A DNA stretch of 64,000 nt from Acinetobacter sp. GTDB taxonomy: Bacteria; Pseudomonadota; Gammaproteobacteria; Pseudomonadales; Moraxellaceae. Both the position numbers and the translations under genes were made by a program. Numbering within the stretch: position 1 is the first letter of the stretch; every line of letters starts with the position of its first letter. Below, piece after piece: positions 18,595 through 29,264 of the stretch. The stretch spans positions 1-64,000 of the forward strand of contig JAITLL010000027.1 of NCBI GenBank assembly GCA_031277915.1. Reading direction: 5' to 3'. The notes below the pieces were generated by a model that was given only the letters and a program-made list of their open reading frames with translations, searched no databases and was not told the DNA's origin.

Positions 18595-19953
18595 TTATAA
18601 AATAGTGCTAAGCAGTAGCGTGAAAGATAAACCCAACACAGAAATGATCGTTTCCAATACCGACCAGGTCTTGAGTGTCTGTCCCACGGTCATACCAAAA
18701 TATTCTTTGATTAGCCAAAATCCTGCATCATTTACATGTGAGAAAACCAATGAACCTGAGCCTGTGGCAAGGACTAAAAGTTCTGGTCTAACAGCAACAC
18801 CAGCCGTAGCTGCAATTGGAGCAACAATACTACATGCTGTAGCCATAGCAACCGTTGCAGAACCTGTTGCCAAGCGAATCAATGCTGCGACAAACCAGCC
18901 CAACAATAACGGCGATAAATTTGCCTTTAAAGCTGTAGATACAATCTCATCAGAAATACCGGTGTCACGCAAAATGCCACCAAAACCACCACCAGCACCT
19001 ACAATCAACATGATTCCAGCAATAGAAGCTAAACACCCACCACAGAATTTTTCAATTTGTTCACGGTTAAAGCCCTGCATCGTACCAAAGGTAATAAAGC
19101 TGACCAGTACAGCTATAAGCAATGCAATATCAGAAGTACCAATGAAACGTAGTACATCATTTGCGAAAGTCTTTGGTGCAAAGAATAGATCAGCCCAACT
19201 TCCGATTAACATGAGTACGACAGGCAGCATAATCGTAAATAAGGTAATCCCAAAGCTTGGTAACTCACGCGTCCTATTCGTATCTGCCTCAACAAATTGC
19301 TTTGCTAACGGGTTATTTTCAGGCAATTTGACGTATTTATTAATCCAGAGTGCATACAAAGGCCCAGCCACAATAGCTGTTGGAACACCTACAATTAAAC
19401 TATAAGCAATCGTTTTACCAATATCAGCATGATATGCCTGTACTGCCAACAATGCGGCTGGATGTGGCGGAATTAAACCATGCACAACCGACAGACCGGC
19501 AACCATCGGCAAGCCCACAACCAGTAAAGATTTACCTGTTCGTTTAGCAATGTTGAATGCAATTGGAATCAGAAGTACAAAACCGACTTCGAAAAATACG
19601 GGAAGACCAACAATAAGGGCAATAAACATCATGGCCCAGTGAATATTTTTCTCACCAAACCATTTAATTAAAGTAATTGCTATTCGCTCAGCACCACCCG
19701 ACTCGGCCATCATTTTACCGAGCATCGTTCCGAGTGCGATTACAATCGCAAGGTGGCCCAAGGTTTTACCAGTACCAGCTTCATATGACTTAACGATATC
19801 GCCCATTGGCATGCCAACAGCTAAAGCCAAACCGAGTGAAACAATAATAAGAACAAGAAATGGATAAATTCTGAATTTAGCGATCATGACAACCAATGCA
19901 ATAATCGCGATTACAGTGTAGATCAGCAACATGCCACCCTGAACGGTCTCCAT
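18595..19953 (-). CDS. gntT: gluconate permease, GntP family
   Basis: This is a 452-residue GntP-family proton symporter for gluconate in the inner membrane. About 12 hydrophobic segments are visible, along with the family stretches KTLGHLAIVIALGTMLGKMMAESGGAERIA and GLIPPHPAALLAVQAY. It has a good AAGGAGA site before the ATG. It is followed by gntK and preceded by eda 187 bases away, so the window holds a complete gluconate-to-pyruvate route. No GntR-type regulator is next to it. Confidence 0.93.
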   Translation of the reverse strand: METVQGGMLLIYTVIAIIALVVMIAKFRIYPFLVLIIVSLGLALAVGMPMGDIVKSYEAGTGKTLGHLAIVIALGTMLGKMMAESGGAERIAITLIKWFGEKNIHWAMMFIALIVGLPVFFEVGFVLLIPIAFNIAKRTGKSLLVVGLPMVAGLSVVHGLIPPHPAALLAVQAYHADIGKTIAYSLIVGVPTAIVAGPLYALWINKYVKLPENNPLAKQFVEADTNRTRELPSFGITLFTIMLPVVLMLIGSWADLFFAPKTFANDVLRFIGTSDIALLIAVLVSFITFGTMQGFNREQIEKFCGGCLASIAGIMLIVGAGGGFGGILRDTGISDEIVSTALKANLSPLLLGWFVAALIRLATGSATVAMATACSIVAPIAATAGVAVRPELLVLATGSGSLVFSHVNDAGFWLIKEYFGMTVGQTLKTWSVLETIISVLGLSFTLLLSTIL

Positions 19954-20140
19954 GTGACACTTCTCCTTGGAATAATGCTATTTAGGCATACTGCCCAAAC
20001 AAAGGTCTTCAACCACAGTAATTCCTACTGTTAAGACATTAATTTTTTATATTTCGGTGTGACCAGCATAAACTAGCCACATCAATACAGCCTTCAAAGC
20101 ACATAGAATGCACTTCATTTTTTATAAATATTGACTACAT

Positions 20141-20770
20141 TTACAAAGCTCGCAACTGACTCGCAATTTGAGCTAAACGCGTAATTTCAGCCCAGTCTTG
20201 TGCAGCAACAGCAACTTTAGGGGTCAACCATGAACCACCTACACAAACTACGTTAGGTTGCTTCAAGAAATCTGGTGCTGACTCTGCTGTAATTCCACCT
20301 GTTGGGCAAAAGCGTAAGTTTGGAAATGGACCATAAAATGCTTTGAGCATCTCGACCCCACCTGCCTGTTGCGCTGGGAAAAATTTCACAATGTCATAAC
20401 CTAACTCAATCGCTTGAATCAGATCACTTGGTGTCATTACGCCTGGTAATAAAGGTAAACCCGCATCTTGTGCAGCCAAATGCAAATCTTTCGTTAAACC
20501 AGGAGATACACCAAATTGAGCACCTGCTTTTTTAGCTTGAGCGCAATGTTCTGGCCTAGTAATCGTGCCTACACCTACCACAATGTCATCTGCCAACTGA
20601 GACGCACGCTCAATAGCGGTAAGACCTGCGGCGGTACGCAAAGTGATTTCGAGTACTTTTACACCACCAGCATGCAATGCGCGGGAGACATGTTCACCTT
20701 GTTCAGCAGAGTCAAAAGCCAACACAGGAATGACTGGGCCTAATTTGACAACATCTTCAATTTTGCTCAT
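20141..20770 (-). CDS. eda: KDPG/KHG aldolase
   Basis: Eda splits 2-keto-3-deoxy-6-phosphogluconate into pyruvate and glyceraldehyde-3-phosphate, the last step of the Entner-Doudoroff pathway. The 209-residue protein has the TIM-barrel landmarks VLEITLRT (catalytic Glu), VGVGTITRPE and the Schiff-base Lys in DIVKFFPAQQAGG. I use the ATG at 20770 (MSKIEDVV); the longer frame starts with TTG and overlaps the edd stop. The gap to edd is 20 bases, so edd-eda is one operon. Confidence 0.96.
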   Translation of the reverse strand: MSKIEDVVKLGPVIPVLAFDSAEQGEHVSRALHAGGVKVLEITLRTAAGLTAIERASQLADDIVVGVGTITRPEHCAQAKKAGAQFGVSPGLTKDLHLAAQDAGLPLLPGVMTPSDLIQAIELGYDIVKFFPAQQAGGVEMLKAFYGPFPNLRFCPTGGITAESAPDFLKQPNVVCVGGSWLTPKVAVAAQDWAEITRLAQIASQLRAL

Positions 20771-20790
20771 TACTATGTAATTCCTTTGTC

Positions 20791-22644
20791 TCAAATATGC
20801 GCTTGTGGCTCTTCGCCAACAAGTGCACCAAACACAGATGCCCCATGTTCAGCAGGCGCTGCTGCTGCACGGAATACACCAAATAATTCACGGCCAAAAC
20901 CGACTTCGTTTTCTGCCGGATGTTCTGGCTGTGCAACAGGGCGTGACTGCCAAGTCTGTTCATCTATTTCAATATCGAGTACACCAGCCTCAGCATCAAT
21001 CACTAACATATCTCCCGTTTGGACTTTAGCAATCGGACCGTTAAGTAAAGCCTCTGGAGATAAATGAATCACCGCAGGAACTTTGCCTGAAGCACCAGAC
21101 ATACGACCGTCGGTCACCAAAGCAACATGGAAACCTTGATCTTGTAAAACACCCAACACAGGCGTCAAACGATGCAATTCAGGCATACCATTTGCACGGG
21201 CACCTTGGAAACGAACAACCGCAATAAAGTCTCGGTGTAATTCGCCACGATCAAACGCTGCTTGTACCGCTTCTTGAGAATCAAACACAATTGCCGGAGC
21301 TTTAACTTTACGGTGCTCTGGCGCAACCGCAGAAATCTTGATGACACCACGGCCAAGGCGACCTTGCATTAAACGCAAGCCACCATCTGGTTGAAACGGC
21401 GCATCAATGCTACGGAGTACTTTGTCATCAAGGCTTTGGAGCACACCGTCAACCCAAGTGAGCTTACCGCCAATCAGTTTTGGTTCTTTGGTATAGTGCT
21501 GTAACCCTTTACCAGCGACTGTCGTTACATCGTTATGGAGTAAACCCGCCTCAAGTAAGTTACGAATAAGGAAAGCCACCCCACCCGCTGCTTGGAAATG
21601 GTTTACATCGGCCTTACCATTTGGATAGATTTTTGCGAGTAATGGAACAACAGCCGACAACTCATCGAAGTCATCCCAGTCAATCAAGATGCCAGCAGCG
21701 CGAGCAATCGCAATCAAATGCAAAGTATGATTGGTTGAACCACCTGTAGCGAGCAATGCCACAATGCCGTTTATAATTGCTTTTTCATCGACAACATGAC
21801 CAATCGGTGTGTAGTTTCCGCGCTCAACTGTTAAATCAAGTACACGAATTGCCGCTTCTGCGGTTAAGGCATCACGTAATGGTGTATGAGGATGAACAAA
21901 TGCAGCGCTTGGCAAGTGTAAGCCCATCACTTCCATCAGCATTTGGTTACTGTTGGCTGTCCCGTAGAATGTGCATGTGCCCTGACCATGATAGGCAGCT
22001 GACTCAGCTTCTAGCAAAGCATCTCGTCCAACCTGACCCGTTGCAAATTGTTGACGAATTTTGGCTTTCTCATCATTAGATAAGCCACTACTCATTGGGC
22101 CAGCTGGCACAAAAATAGTAGGTAAATAGCCAAACTGCAAAGCACCAATCAATAAGCCCGGTACAATCTTGTCACAAACACCCAAGCACAACGCTGCATC
22201 AAACATATTATGAGAAAGTGCAATAGCTGTGCTCATCGCAATGGTTTCACGTGAAAACAATGATAATTCCATGCCGGCATTACCTTGAGTAATACCATCG
22301 CACATTGCCGGTACACCACCTGCAAACTGCGCAACACCACCATTTTCACGAGCAGCTGTTTTAATTAAATCTGGAAATGTTTTATAAGGAGCATGTGCTG
22401 AAAGCATTTCATTATATGAAGACACAATACCAATATTAGGTTCACGGCCAACTTTAATGATTAATTTTTCATTATCTTCCATGCCAGCAAAACCATGAGC
22501 CAGATTAGCACATGAGAGTGCACCACGAGCTGGAAATTTGCCTTGTGCAAGTTCAATACGTTGTAAATATGCAGAACGAGTTTTTTGACTACGTGCGATT
22601 ACACGTTCGGTAACTTTTGCCAATATTGGGTTCGGCAAGTCCAT
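20791..22644 (-). CDS. edd: 6-phosphogluconate dehydratase
   Basis: Edd dehydrates 6-phosphogluconate to KDPG with an Fe-S cluster. The 617-residue protein matches the IlvD/Edd family: [86 protein letters not shown] and [20 protein letters not shown]. Several conserved cysteines that bind the cluster are present. It is preceded by AGGAGC and heads edd-eda. It is divergent from ackA across a long AT-rich gap. Confidence 0.97.
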   Translation of the reverse strand: MDLPNPILAKVTERVIARSQKTRSAYLQRIELAQGKFPARGALSCANLAHGFAGMEDNEKLIIKVGREPNIGIVSSYNEMLSAHAPYKTFPDLIKTAARENGGVAQFAGGVPAMCDGITQGNAGMELSLFSRETIAMSTAIALSHNMFDAALCLGVCDKIVPGLLIGALQFGYLPTIFVPAGPMSSGLSNDEKAKIRQQFATGQVGRDALLEAESAAYHGQGTCTFYGTANSNQMLMEVMGLHLPSAAFVHPHTPLRDALTAEAAIRVLDLTVERGNYTPIGHVVDEKAIINGIVALLATGGSTNHTLHLIAIARAAGILIDWDDFDELSAVVPLLAKIYPNGKADVNHFQAAGGVAFLIRNLLEAGLLHNDVTTVAGKGLQHYTKEPKLIGGKLTWVDGVLQSLDDKVLRSIDAPFQPDGGLRLMQGRLGRGVIKISAVAPEHRKVKAPAIVFDSQEAVQAAFDRGELHRDFIAVVRFQGARANGMPELHRLTPVLGVLQDQGFHVALVTDGRMSGASGKVPAVIHLSPEALLNGPIAKVQTGDMLVIDAEAGVLDIEIDEQTWQSRPVAQPEHPAENEVGFGRELFGVFRAAAAPAEHGASVFGALVGEEPQAHI

Positions 22645-23402
22645 GCTGGACGCTCCTGTACAACCGGATAAGCCGGAAAATAGAAATAGACCAAATGATA
22701 TATTTCACGATCATTTGGCAAAGGGATGAACAATATTATTAAGGCAAAAAGCGACATGCAAGCCCTAGTCAACTTCACAGTAATACCTAGGCACTAGCAT
22801 TAAAGACAAATAATGTTTAAGTTTCAAACCAGAGACTGGTTTTATTCTTGACGATACTTATGGGTACATTAACCACTAACGACTATGAGAAAACTCCATA
22901 ATATCAAAATAATAAAATATTTTTATCAATGCGTAGATACCGACTTTTTTATACTTAGTTTTATATTAAAAATGTTTATGATTTATTTGTTTTCGCCTAT
23001 ATATAAATTATTAAAACTTAATTTCAATTACGTATATTATTTGTAATATATTCTTCAAACTTAATTGTAATAACAGCACATTTTTTCCTAAAAAATTTAT
23101 ACCGAATATTTGAAAATTACATTAAATAGAAATTCGCTTTTCATAAATATATACAAAAAACTGTTCAATTCTTCTATAAAAAAACAATGAATACAGTGGT
23201 TAAGCTTTATACTGAATGAATATTAATCATAAATAGTTGAGTGGTCGATAGTGCTTAAGTCTAATGGGCTAAAGTCTATCTTGGACAGAAAAAAAACACA
23301 TGTTAAAACATTACAACCTGCTCCTCATACATATTGGAATTAATGTATTTTGATCAGGAAGTTAGGAAAACTATTTTTATATCAGGACTTGGGTATTTCA
23401 AC
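22645..23402. other. AT-rich divergent regulatory region, edd/ackA
   Basis: These 758 bases hold no credible gene and are strongly AT-rich, especially 22900-23230. At 22826-22842 there is a perfect AAACCAG-AGA-CTGGTTT inverted repeat, a possible operator for edd. A TTGACG at about 22849 could be a -35 box, but no good -10 is at the right distance. The ackA promoter is not obvious. Other parts look unstructured. Confidence 0.4.
22826..22842. promoter_or_regulatory. 17-bp inverted repeat upstream of edd
   Basis: AAACCAG and CTGGTTT are exact complements with a 3-base spacer, 182 bases before the edd start. It has the form of a dimeric-repressor operator, but I do not recognise the regulator. 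Confidence 0.3.
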
Positions 23403-24605
23403 GTGGCTACATCAGTATTAGTTATTAATTGCGGTTCCTCATCTATCAAATACGCGCTGGTTTCAGATCGTCGTGAAGATCGTATTTATGGTTTAGCAGA
23501 AAACTTAGGGGCAGCTGATGCTCGTATTAAAGGAATTACTGTCGGCGGAGAACCGCTAGAGCTATCAATTCCCTATGCTGACCACGCCAAAGCTTTAGAA
23601 ACTTTACTTGCGCGTCTTGCCAACTATAAACCTCAAGCAATCGGTCACCGTGTTGTACATGGTGGAAGCCTTACCAAAGCTGAATTACTTACTCCTGAAA
23701 TTATAGACTGTATTCGTGCAGCCACTCCTCTTGCACCGCTTCATAACCCAGCCCACCTAATCGGGATTGAAGCAACAATGCGCCTATTTCCTGAATTACC
23801 TCAAGTTGCTGTATTTGATACTGCATTCCACCAAACCATGCCTGCACATGCATACCGTTATGCACTTCCTAAATTTTTATATACAGAGCATAACGTTCGT
23901 CGCTATGGTTTCCATGGTACAAGCCATGCTTATGTTTCTGACCGAGGCAGTGAACTGGCTGGAACTTTCCAAAAAGGTGGTTGGTTAACGGCACACTTAG
24001 GTAATGGTAGCTCAACTTGTGCAGTATGGAATGGACAAAGTGTTGATACTTCTATGGGTCTTACTCCGCTTGAAGGCGTTGTGATGGGAACCCGTAGTGG
24101 CGATGTTGACCCAAGTTTACACAGCTTCCTTGCAAAAAATCTTGGCTGGGACTTAGCTAAAATCGATAAAGTTTTGAATAACGAAAGTGGCTTACTTGGC
24201 TTATCACAACTTTCTAACGATATGCGTACAGTGATTGAAGCTTCTGAAAATGGTAACGAAGATGCTTGTCTTGCAATTGAAGTCTTTAGCTACCGCCTTG
24301 CAAAATCACTTGCTGCACTGAGCTGTGGTTTACCGAGCATTAATGGCCTAATCTTTACAGGTGGTATTGGTGAAAACTCGGCTTATATTCGTGAAAAAAC
24401 TTTAGCTTATTTACCTCACTTTGGTTTACAGCTCGATAAAGACCAGAACAACAACTTAAAACGTGGCACAGAAGGTCGTATTGATAGCGGTACAGGCCCA
24501 CAAATCTGGGTTATTCCAACCGATGAAGAAGGGCGTATTGCCAAAGAAACTCGTCAGGTTGTAGACGTTTCACAAAATACATCTCCTGAAGTTAGCCTAG
24601 CTTAA
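23403..24605 (+). CDS. ackA: acetate kinase
   Basis: AckA interconverts acetyl phosphate and acetate with ATP formation. The product shows [15 protein letters not shown], the conserved [19 protein letters not shown], the phosphate-binding HLGNGSS and [10 protein letters not shown] choose the GTG at 23403, giving [14 protein letters not shown] and 400 residues, the usual family length. The open frame extends upstream to 23334 with in-frame starts at 23334 and 23343, but those residues have no family match. No ideal ribosome site precedes the GTG. It is followed 43 bases later by pta. Confidence 0.93.
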   Translation: MATSVLVINCGSSSIKYALVSDRREDRIYGLAENLGAADARIKGITVGGEPLELSIPYADHAKALETLLARLANYKPQAIGHRVVHGGSLTKAELLTPEIIDCIRAATPLAPLHNPAHLIGIEATMRLFPELPQVAVFDTAFHQTMPAHAYRYALPKFLYTEHNVRRYGFHGTSHAYVSDRGSELAGTFQKGGWLTAHLGNGSSTCAVWNGQSVDTSMGLTPLEGVVMGTRSGDVDPSLHSFLAKNLGWDLAKIDKVLNNESGLLGLSQLSNDMRTVIEASENGNEDACLAIEVFSYRLAKSLAALSCGLPSINGLIFTGGIGENSAYIREKTLAYLPHFGLQLDKDQNNNLKRGTEGRIDSGTGPQIWVIPTDEEGRIAKETRQVVDVSQNTSPEVSLA

Positions 24606-24648
24606 TTACAGAAGTCAAAGAACGTTATTCATTTATTTATAGGTTTAT

Positions 24649-26793
24649 ATGAATACAATTTTATTAATTCCTACAGGTGAAGGGGTTGGTTTAACCTCTG
24701 CCTGTTTAGGTATGATTTATGCACTTGATTGTAATGGGATTAAAGCAGGCTTTTTAAAACCATTTTCTCAGGTAGATCAAGAAACTTTAGACCGAACTAC
24801 ATCTTTATTTGGTCATTTATTTCAAGGTAAAACTGTTCAATCCATTTCTCATGAAAAACTGACCCAACGCATTGCATCAGGTGAAGTCGATGAGCTACTT
24901 GAAGAAGCGGTAAGTCTTCACCGCAGTATTGCAGCAGACAATAATGTGATTATTGTCGAAGGCTTATTGCCAAATGGGCAAGACCATTTTGCCAGTGAAC
25001 TCAATGCAAGCCTTGCTCAAGCTCTCGATGCAGAAGTGGTGTTAGTAAGCACAGCAGACATTCAGAACCCACGTAAAACAGCAGAGAAAGTTGAAGCGCA
25101 CTTGCGTCAGTTTGGTGGTGCTACCTCAAACCGAACTGCGGGTGTACTGTTTATGCGTACACGAGGGCTATCCGAAGAAACAGCTCAAATACCTGTCGCA
25201 TTTGACCCATCATTACGTCCAACTGAAGACATCGCAAAATTTACAACAGAACTGCAAAAATATAATCGCTACTTTGGGTCAAACAATTTACCAATTATCG
25301 GTTTAGTCCCATTTAGTAATACCTTAAGTGTACCTAGAACTTTAGATATCGCGAACGTGATTGAAGGTCAATGGGTATATCAAGGTGAAGCGAAAACACG
25401 TCGTATTTTACATTCGAGTTTAATTGCCTCAAGCATTGAATATGAACTAAATAAATTCATTGCGGGCGAACTGATTATTAGTGCATCTGAACGTACTGAT
25501 GTTTTACTTGCAAGTAGTCTGGCAACCAGTAATGGTATTCCGCTGGCAGGCTTAGTGCTGACTGAGCGTGAAGCCCCTGCTCCTGAGCTTTTAGAGTTTT
25601 GCCAAAGCGCCATTAAACAAGGTTTACCAATTTTACATACCCGTTTAAATACTCTGGAAACAGCACAGCGCTTATCCAACTTTGGTAATGAAATTCCAAC
25701 CGATGACACAGAGCGTGCTGAGCAAGTAACTCGATTTGTTTCAAGTCATATTGATGTTGAATGGCTTAAACAACATAGTAATAACGGTGCAACTCCACGC
25801 CTTTCTCCTTCTGCATTCCGTCATGAGTTAGTGCAAAAATCAATTGCAGCTAAAAAGCGAATTGTGCTTCCAGAAGGCGATGAGCCACGTACTATTGAAG
25901 CAGCTGCTATTTGTCAGGCTCGTGGTATTGCACACTGTATTTTGCTAGCAAAACCAGATGCGGTACAAGACGTTGCAAAAGCACGCGGTATTGAACTACC
26001 AGCTGACTTGGAAATTATTGATCCGGACAGTATTCGCAACCAATATGTTGCACCAATGGTTGAACTCCGCAAAGGTAAACTCAATGAGTTACAAGCCAAA
26101 GATCAATTACAAGACACCGTAGTTCTCGGCACCATGATGCTAGCACTAGATCATGTAGATGGTTTGGTTTCTGGTGCAGTTCACACAACAGCGAACACCG
26201 TGCGCCCTGCTTTCCAGCTCATTAAAACTGCACCTTCTTACTCACTGGTTTCATCCATATTCTTTATGCTTTTACCAGATGAAGTTTATGTATATGGTGA
26301 CTGTGCAATTAACCCAGACCCTACAGCCGACCAGCTTGCCGAAATTGCGATTCAGTCTGCAGACTCTGCAAAAGCCTTTGGAATTGAACCACGTATTGCC
26401 ATGATCAGCTACTCAACTGGTACTTCTGGAACAGGTGCTGATGTTGAAAAAGTGCAGCAAGCAACTCAAATTGCTCAGCAACGTCGCCCTGATTTACTGA
26501 TTGATGGTCCACTCCAATACGATGCAGCTTCTGTTGAAAGTGTAGGACGCCAAAAGGCACCGAACTCACCTGTAGCTGGCCGTGCCAATGTATTTATTTT
26601 CCCAGACTTAAATACAGGTAACACGACTTATAAAGCAGTACAACGTGCTGCAAATGTAGTTAGTGTTGGACCAATGCTGCAAGGCCTAAACAAACCAGTC
26701 AATGACTTGTCTCGTGGTGCTTTAGTAGACGACATTGTCTTTACTATTGCCTTAACAGCAATTCAGGCTGAACAACAAGCTGCTGCCAAATAA
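24649..26793 (+). CDS. pta: phosphate acetyltransferase (long form)
   Basis: Pta converts acetyl-CoA and phosphate to acetyl phosphate. This is the 714-residue long form: an N-terminal P-loop-like domain (ILLIPTGEGVGLTSACLGM, about 1-220), a DRTGG domain (about 230-340) and the catalytic PTA_PTB domain from about residue 390 (IVLPEGDEPRTIEAA), ending with the GRANVFIFPDLNTGNTTYKAVQR motif. It is co-directional with ackA and ends at a strong stem-loop. With AckA it forms the acetate overflow/uptake route. Confidence 0.97.
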   Translation: MNTILLIPTGEGVGLTSACLGMIYALDCNGIKAGFLKPFSQVDQETLDRTTSLFGHLFQGKTVQSISHEKLTQRIASGEVDELLEEAVSLHRSIAADNNVIIVEGLLPNGQDHFASELNASLAQALDAEVVLVSTADIQNPRKTAEKVEAHLRQFGGATSNRTAGVLFMRTRGLSEETAQIPVAFDPSLRPTEDIAKFTTELQKYNRYFGSNNLPIIGLVPFSNTLSVPRTLDIANVIEGQWVYQGEAKTRRILHSSLIASSIEYELNKFIAGELIISASERTDVLLASSLATSNGIPLAGLVLTEREAPAPELLEFCQSAIKQGLPILHTRLNTLETAQRLSNFGNEIPTDDTERAEQVTRFVSSHIDVEWLKQHSNNGATPRLSPSAFRHELVQKSIAAKKRIVLPEGDEPRTIEAAAICQARGIAHCILLAKPDAVQDVAKARGIELPADLEIIDPDSIRNQYVAPMVELRKGKLNELQAKDQLQDTVVLGTMMLALDHVDGLVSGAVHTTANTVRPAFQLIKTAPSYSLVSSIFFMLLPDEVYVYGDCAINPDPTADQLAEIAIQSADSAKAFGIEPRIAMISYSTGTSGTGADVEKVQQATQIAQQRRPDLLIDGPLQYDAASVESVGRQKAPNSPVAGRANVFIFPDLNTGNTTYKAVQRAANVVSVGPMLQGLNKPVNDLSRGALVDDIVFTIALTAIQAEQQAAAK

Positions 26794-26822
26794 TTAATAT
26801 CATTTAATCTTTTCTACCTCTC

Positions 26823-26855
26823 GCCATTTGATATCCGCTCAAATGGCTTTTTTTA
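26823..26855 (+). terminator. terminator after pta
   Basis: GCCATTTGA / TCAAATGGC stem with a 7-base loop, followed by TTTTTTT. Confidence 0.9.
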
Positions 26856-27019
26856 TTGTCCAATAGCTACCTTAGCTGTTGGTTATTCTTAGTTTTAAAT
26901 CACTTAGCCTTGGTCTTATTCGACTTTCGGTCAAAAGATCAACCAATCCCCCACAAGATTGTGTTTTTGTCATATAATTTAGCCCGCTAGCTAACAGCCC
27001 GCTCAAGAGATTTTCTGGT

Positions 27020-28546
27020 ATGACAACGATTATCAAACAAGATGACTTGATTACATCAATCAAGGACGCCCTACAGTTTATTTCGTACTATCACCCGCAA
27101 GACTTTATCCAAGCGATGAGCCGTGCTTATGATCGCGAAGAAAACAAAGCTGCAAAGGATGCAATTGCACAGATTTTAATTAACTCTCGCATGTGTGCGG
27201 AAGGTCATCGTCCAATTTGCCAAGACACTGGTATTGTTAACGTTTTCCTTGAAGTGGGCTTAGATGTTAAATTTGATTTAACAATGAGCTTAGACGATGC
27301 AGTAAATGAAGGTGTTCGCCAAGGTTACCTTGAAAACAGCAACGTTCTTCGTGCATCTGTACTTGCTGACCCTGCATTTGGTCGTAAAAATACAAAAGAC
27401 AACACCCCTGCTGTTATTCACTACAAACTCGTACCAGGTAACAAAGTAGATATTACTGTTGCTGCTAAAGGTGGCGGTTCAGAAAACAAATCTAAACTTG
27501 CAATGCTTAACCCATCTGACTCGATTGTTGACTGGGTTCTTAAAACCGTTCCAACTATGGGTGCAGGCTGGTGTCCTCCTGGCATGCTCGGTATCGGTAT
27601 TGGTGGTACTGCTGAAAAGGCTATGATGCTTGCTAAAGAAGCACTCATGGAAGAAATCAACATGGACGAATTACTTCGCCGTGGCCCAGAGAACAAAATC
27701 GAAGAACTTCGTATCGAAATCTTTGAAAAAGTAAACGCTCTTGGTATTGGTGCACAAGGTCTTGGCGGTTTAACCACTGTTCTTGATATTAAAATCAAAG
27801 ATTACCCATGTCACGCTGCGGGCAAACCAGTCGGTATGATTCCTAACTGTGCTGCTACTCGTCATGCTCACTTCCAGCTTAACGGTTCAGGCGTCGCTCA
27901 TATTCAGGCACCAAAACTTGAAGACTACCCATCTGTAACTTGGGACTCTTCACAGTCTAAACGCGTAAACCTTGATACCATTACTCAAGAAGAAATGGAT
28001 TCTTGGAAACCAGGTGATACATTACTTCTTAGCGGAACAATGTACACAGGTCGTGATGCTGCGCACAAACGTATGGTTGAAATGATCGACAACGGTGAAG
28101 AATTACCAGTTGATCTTAAAGGTAAGTTTATTTACTACGTTGGCCCAGTTGATCCAGTGGGTGATGAAGTTGTTGGTCCTGCTGGTCCTACCACTGCAAC
28201 GCGTATGGACAAATTCACACGTAAAGTACTCGAGCATACTGGTCTATTCGGTATGATTGGTAAAGCTGACCGTGGTCCTACAGCAATTGAAGCAATCAAA
28301 GACAACAAAGCAACTTACTTAATGGCAGTTGGTGGCGCAGCATACCTCGTTTCTAAAGCTGTGCGCGAAGCTGAAGTTGTTGCATTTGCAGACTTAGGTA
28401 TGGAAGCAATCTACAAATTCGTAGTTGAAGATATGCCTGTTTCTGTTGCAGTTGATGTAAACGGTACTTCAATTCACGCAATAGCTCCAAAAATCTGGCA
28501 AGCGAAAATTGGAAAAATTCCAGTAATCGATGCCGCAGCAGGCTAA
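27020..28546 (+). CDS. class I fumarate hydratase
   Basis: This is a 508-residue single-chain class I ([4Fe-4S]) fumarase of the FumA/FumB/TtdA-TtdB superfamily, which hydrates fumarate to malate in the citrate cycle. Cluster cysteines are in RPICQDTGIV, AGWCPPGMLGIGIGG and IPNCAATRHAHFQL. The C-terminal domain carries the LLSGTMYTGRDAAHKRM and GPTTATRMDKFT motifs. A TATAAT box lies at 26973, but I could not pair it with a -35. It is monocistronic, with its own terminator. Confidence 0.93.
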   Translation: MTTIIKQDDLITSIKDALQFISYYHPQDFIQAMSRAYDREENKAAKDAIAQILINSRMCAEGHRPICQDTGIVNVFLEVGLDVKFDLTMSLDDAVNEGVRQGYLENSNVLRASVLADPAFGRKNTKDNTPAVIHYKLVPGNKVDITVAAKGGGSENKSKLAMLNPSDSIVDWVLKTVPTMGAGWCPPGMLGIGIGGTAEKAMMLAKEALMEEINMDELLRRGPENKIEELRIEIFEKVNALGIGAQGLGGLTTVLDIKIKDYPCHAAGKPVGMIPNCAATRHAHFQLNGSGVAHIQAPKLEDYPSVTWDSSQSKRVNLDTITQEEMDSWKPGDTLLLSGTMYTGRDAAHKRMVEMIDNGEELPVDLKGKFIYYVGPVDPVGDEVVGPAGPTTATRMDKFTRKVLEHTGLFGMIGKADRGPTAIEAIKDNKATYLMAVGGAAYLVSKAVREAEVVAFADLGMEAIYKFVVEDMPVSVAVDVNGTSIHAIAPKIWQAKIGKIPVIDAAAG

Positions 28547-28551
28547 TCAAG

Positions 28552-28577
28552 AAAAGCACCGGATTCGGTGCTTTTTT
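28552..28577 (+). terminator. terminator after the fumarase gene
   Basis: AAAAGCACCG / CGGTGCTTTT stem with a GATT loop, then further T residues. Confidence 0.9.
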
Positions 28578-28685
28578 ATGCCTTCTAATTTTTTTGGAAA
28601 TTGAAAAGAATTGTAACAATTGATTCACCAATCTGTGCTATTAATAAATACACCCACCCGCCATATATTGCATATAGGTCATTTC

Positions 28686-29240
28686 ATGACTATCCGCCCT
28701 ATTCTTAAAAATCTCTCAATCAGCCTCTGCCTAAGTTGCATTACAACAAGCTTATTTGCTTCTCCTGCCAAATTAAGTTCCGTCAAAGAACTCATGCAAA
28801 TGAGCCAAATTGATTATTTACTTAAAGAATCAATTAATGAATTAACGCCTTATTATGATCAACAAGCTGAACAGATCATCACTAATATTACAGGCATTAA
28901 AACTTTAGGCTCAAAAGAAAAAGAGGCAGCAAAAAAGTTGGGCTTACTGTTAAAAGATTCAAGTAATCAGCTCATTAGCAGTCCAAAAACCACACAAGCC
29001 TTACAAGATATTTATTTAAAGACATACTCTGAAGAAGAAATTCAGGCAAATCTAAAGTTTTTAAAAACCCCAGAAGGCCAATCAATTACGCGTAAAAACG
29101 TACAGATTATGGGGCAGATTTCAGAATATATGATGGAGTTGGGACAACAAACATTTAATGACCCTAAAGCCCGTGATCATATGCAAGAAGAAATGCTTAA
29201 AATTATTGCACCATTGATGAAAGATAAAGAAACGTCTTAA
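28686..29240 (+). CDS. DUF2059-like secreted protein of unknown function
   Basis: I do not know a function. The 184-residue product starts with a clear Sec signal peptide (MTIRPILKNLSISLCLSCITTSLFA) and then a helical domain of the DUF2059 type, with the typical KTYSEEEIQANLKFLKTPEGQSITRKN, a pattern seen in many small periplasmic proteins. I start at the ATG at 28686, because the upstream extension to 28620 would bury the signal peptide. It stands alone between the fumarase terminator and a convergent lipoprotein gene. Confidence 0.75.
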   Translation: MTIRPILKNLSISLCLSCITTSLFASPAKLSSVKELMQMSQIDYLLKESINELTPYYDQQAEQIITNITGIKTLGSKEKEAAKKLGLLLKDSSNQLISSPKTTQALQDIYLKTYSEEEIQANLKFLKTPEGQSITRKNVQIMGQISEYMMELGQQTFNDPKARDHMQEEMLKIIAPLMKDKETS

Positions 29241-29264
29241 CTTTTCTTTATCTTCTGTAGTTCA

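Noticed and set aside
18605-19405. 266-codon open frame antisense to gntT
   Set aside because: It lies wholly opposite a well-supported permease, reads as low-complexity Pro/Ser/Thr-rich protein and has no family resemblance, so it is a shadow.
23334-23402. N-terminal extension of AckA
   Set aside because: The 23 extra residues have no match in the family, and a GTG at 23403 gives the usual length. The lack of an ideal ribosome site keeps some doubt.
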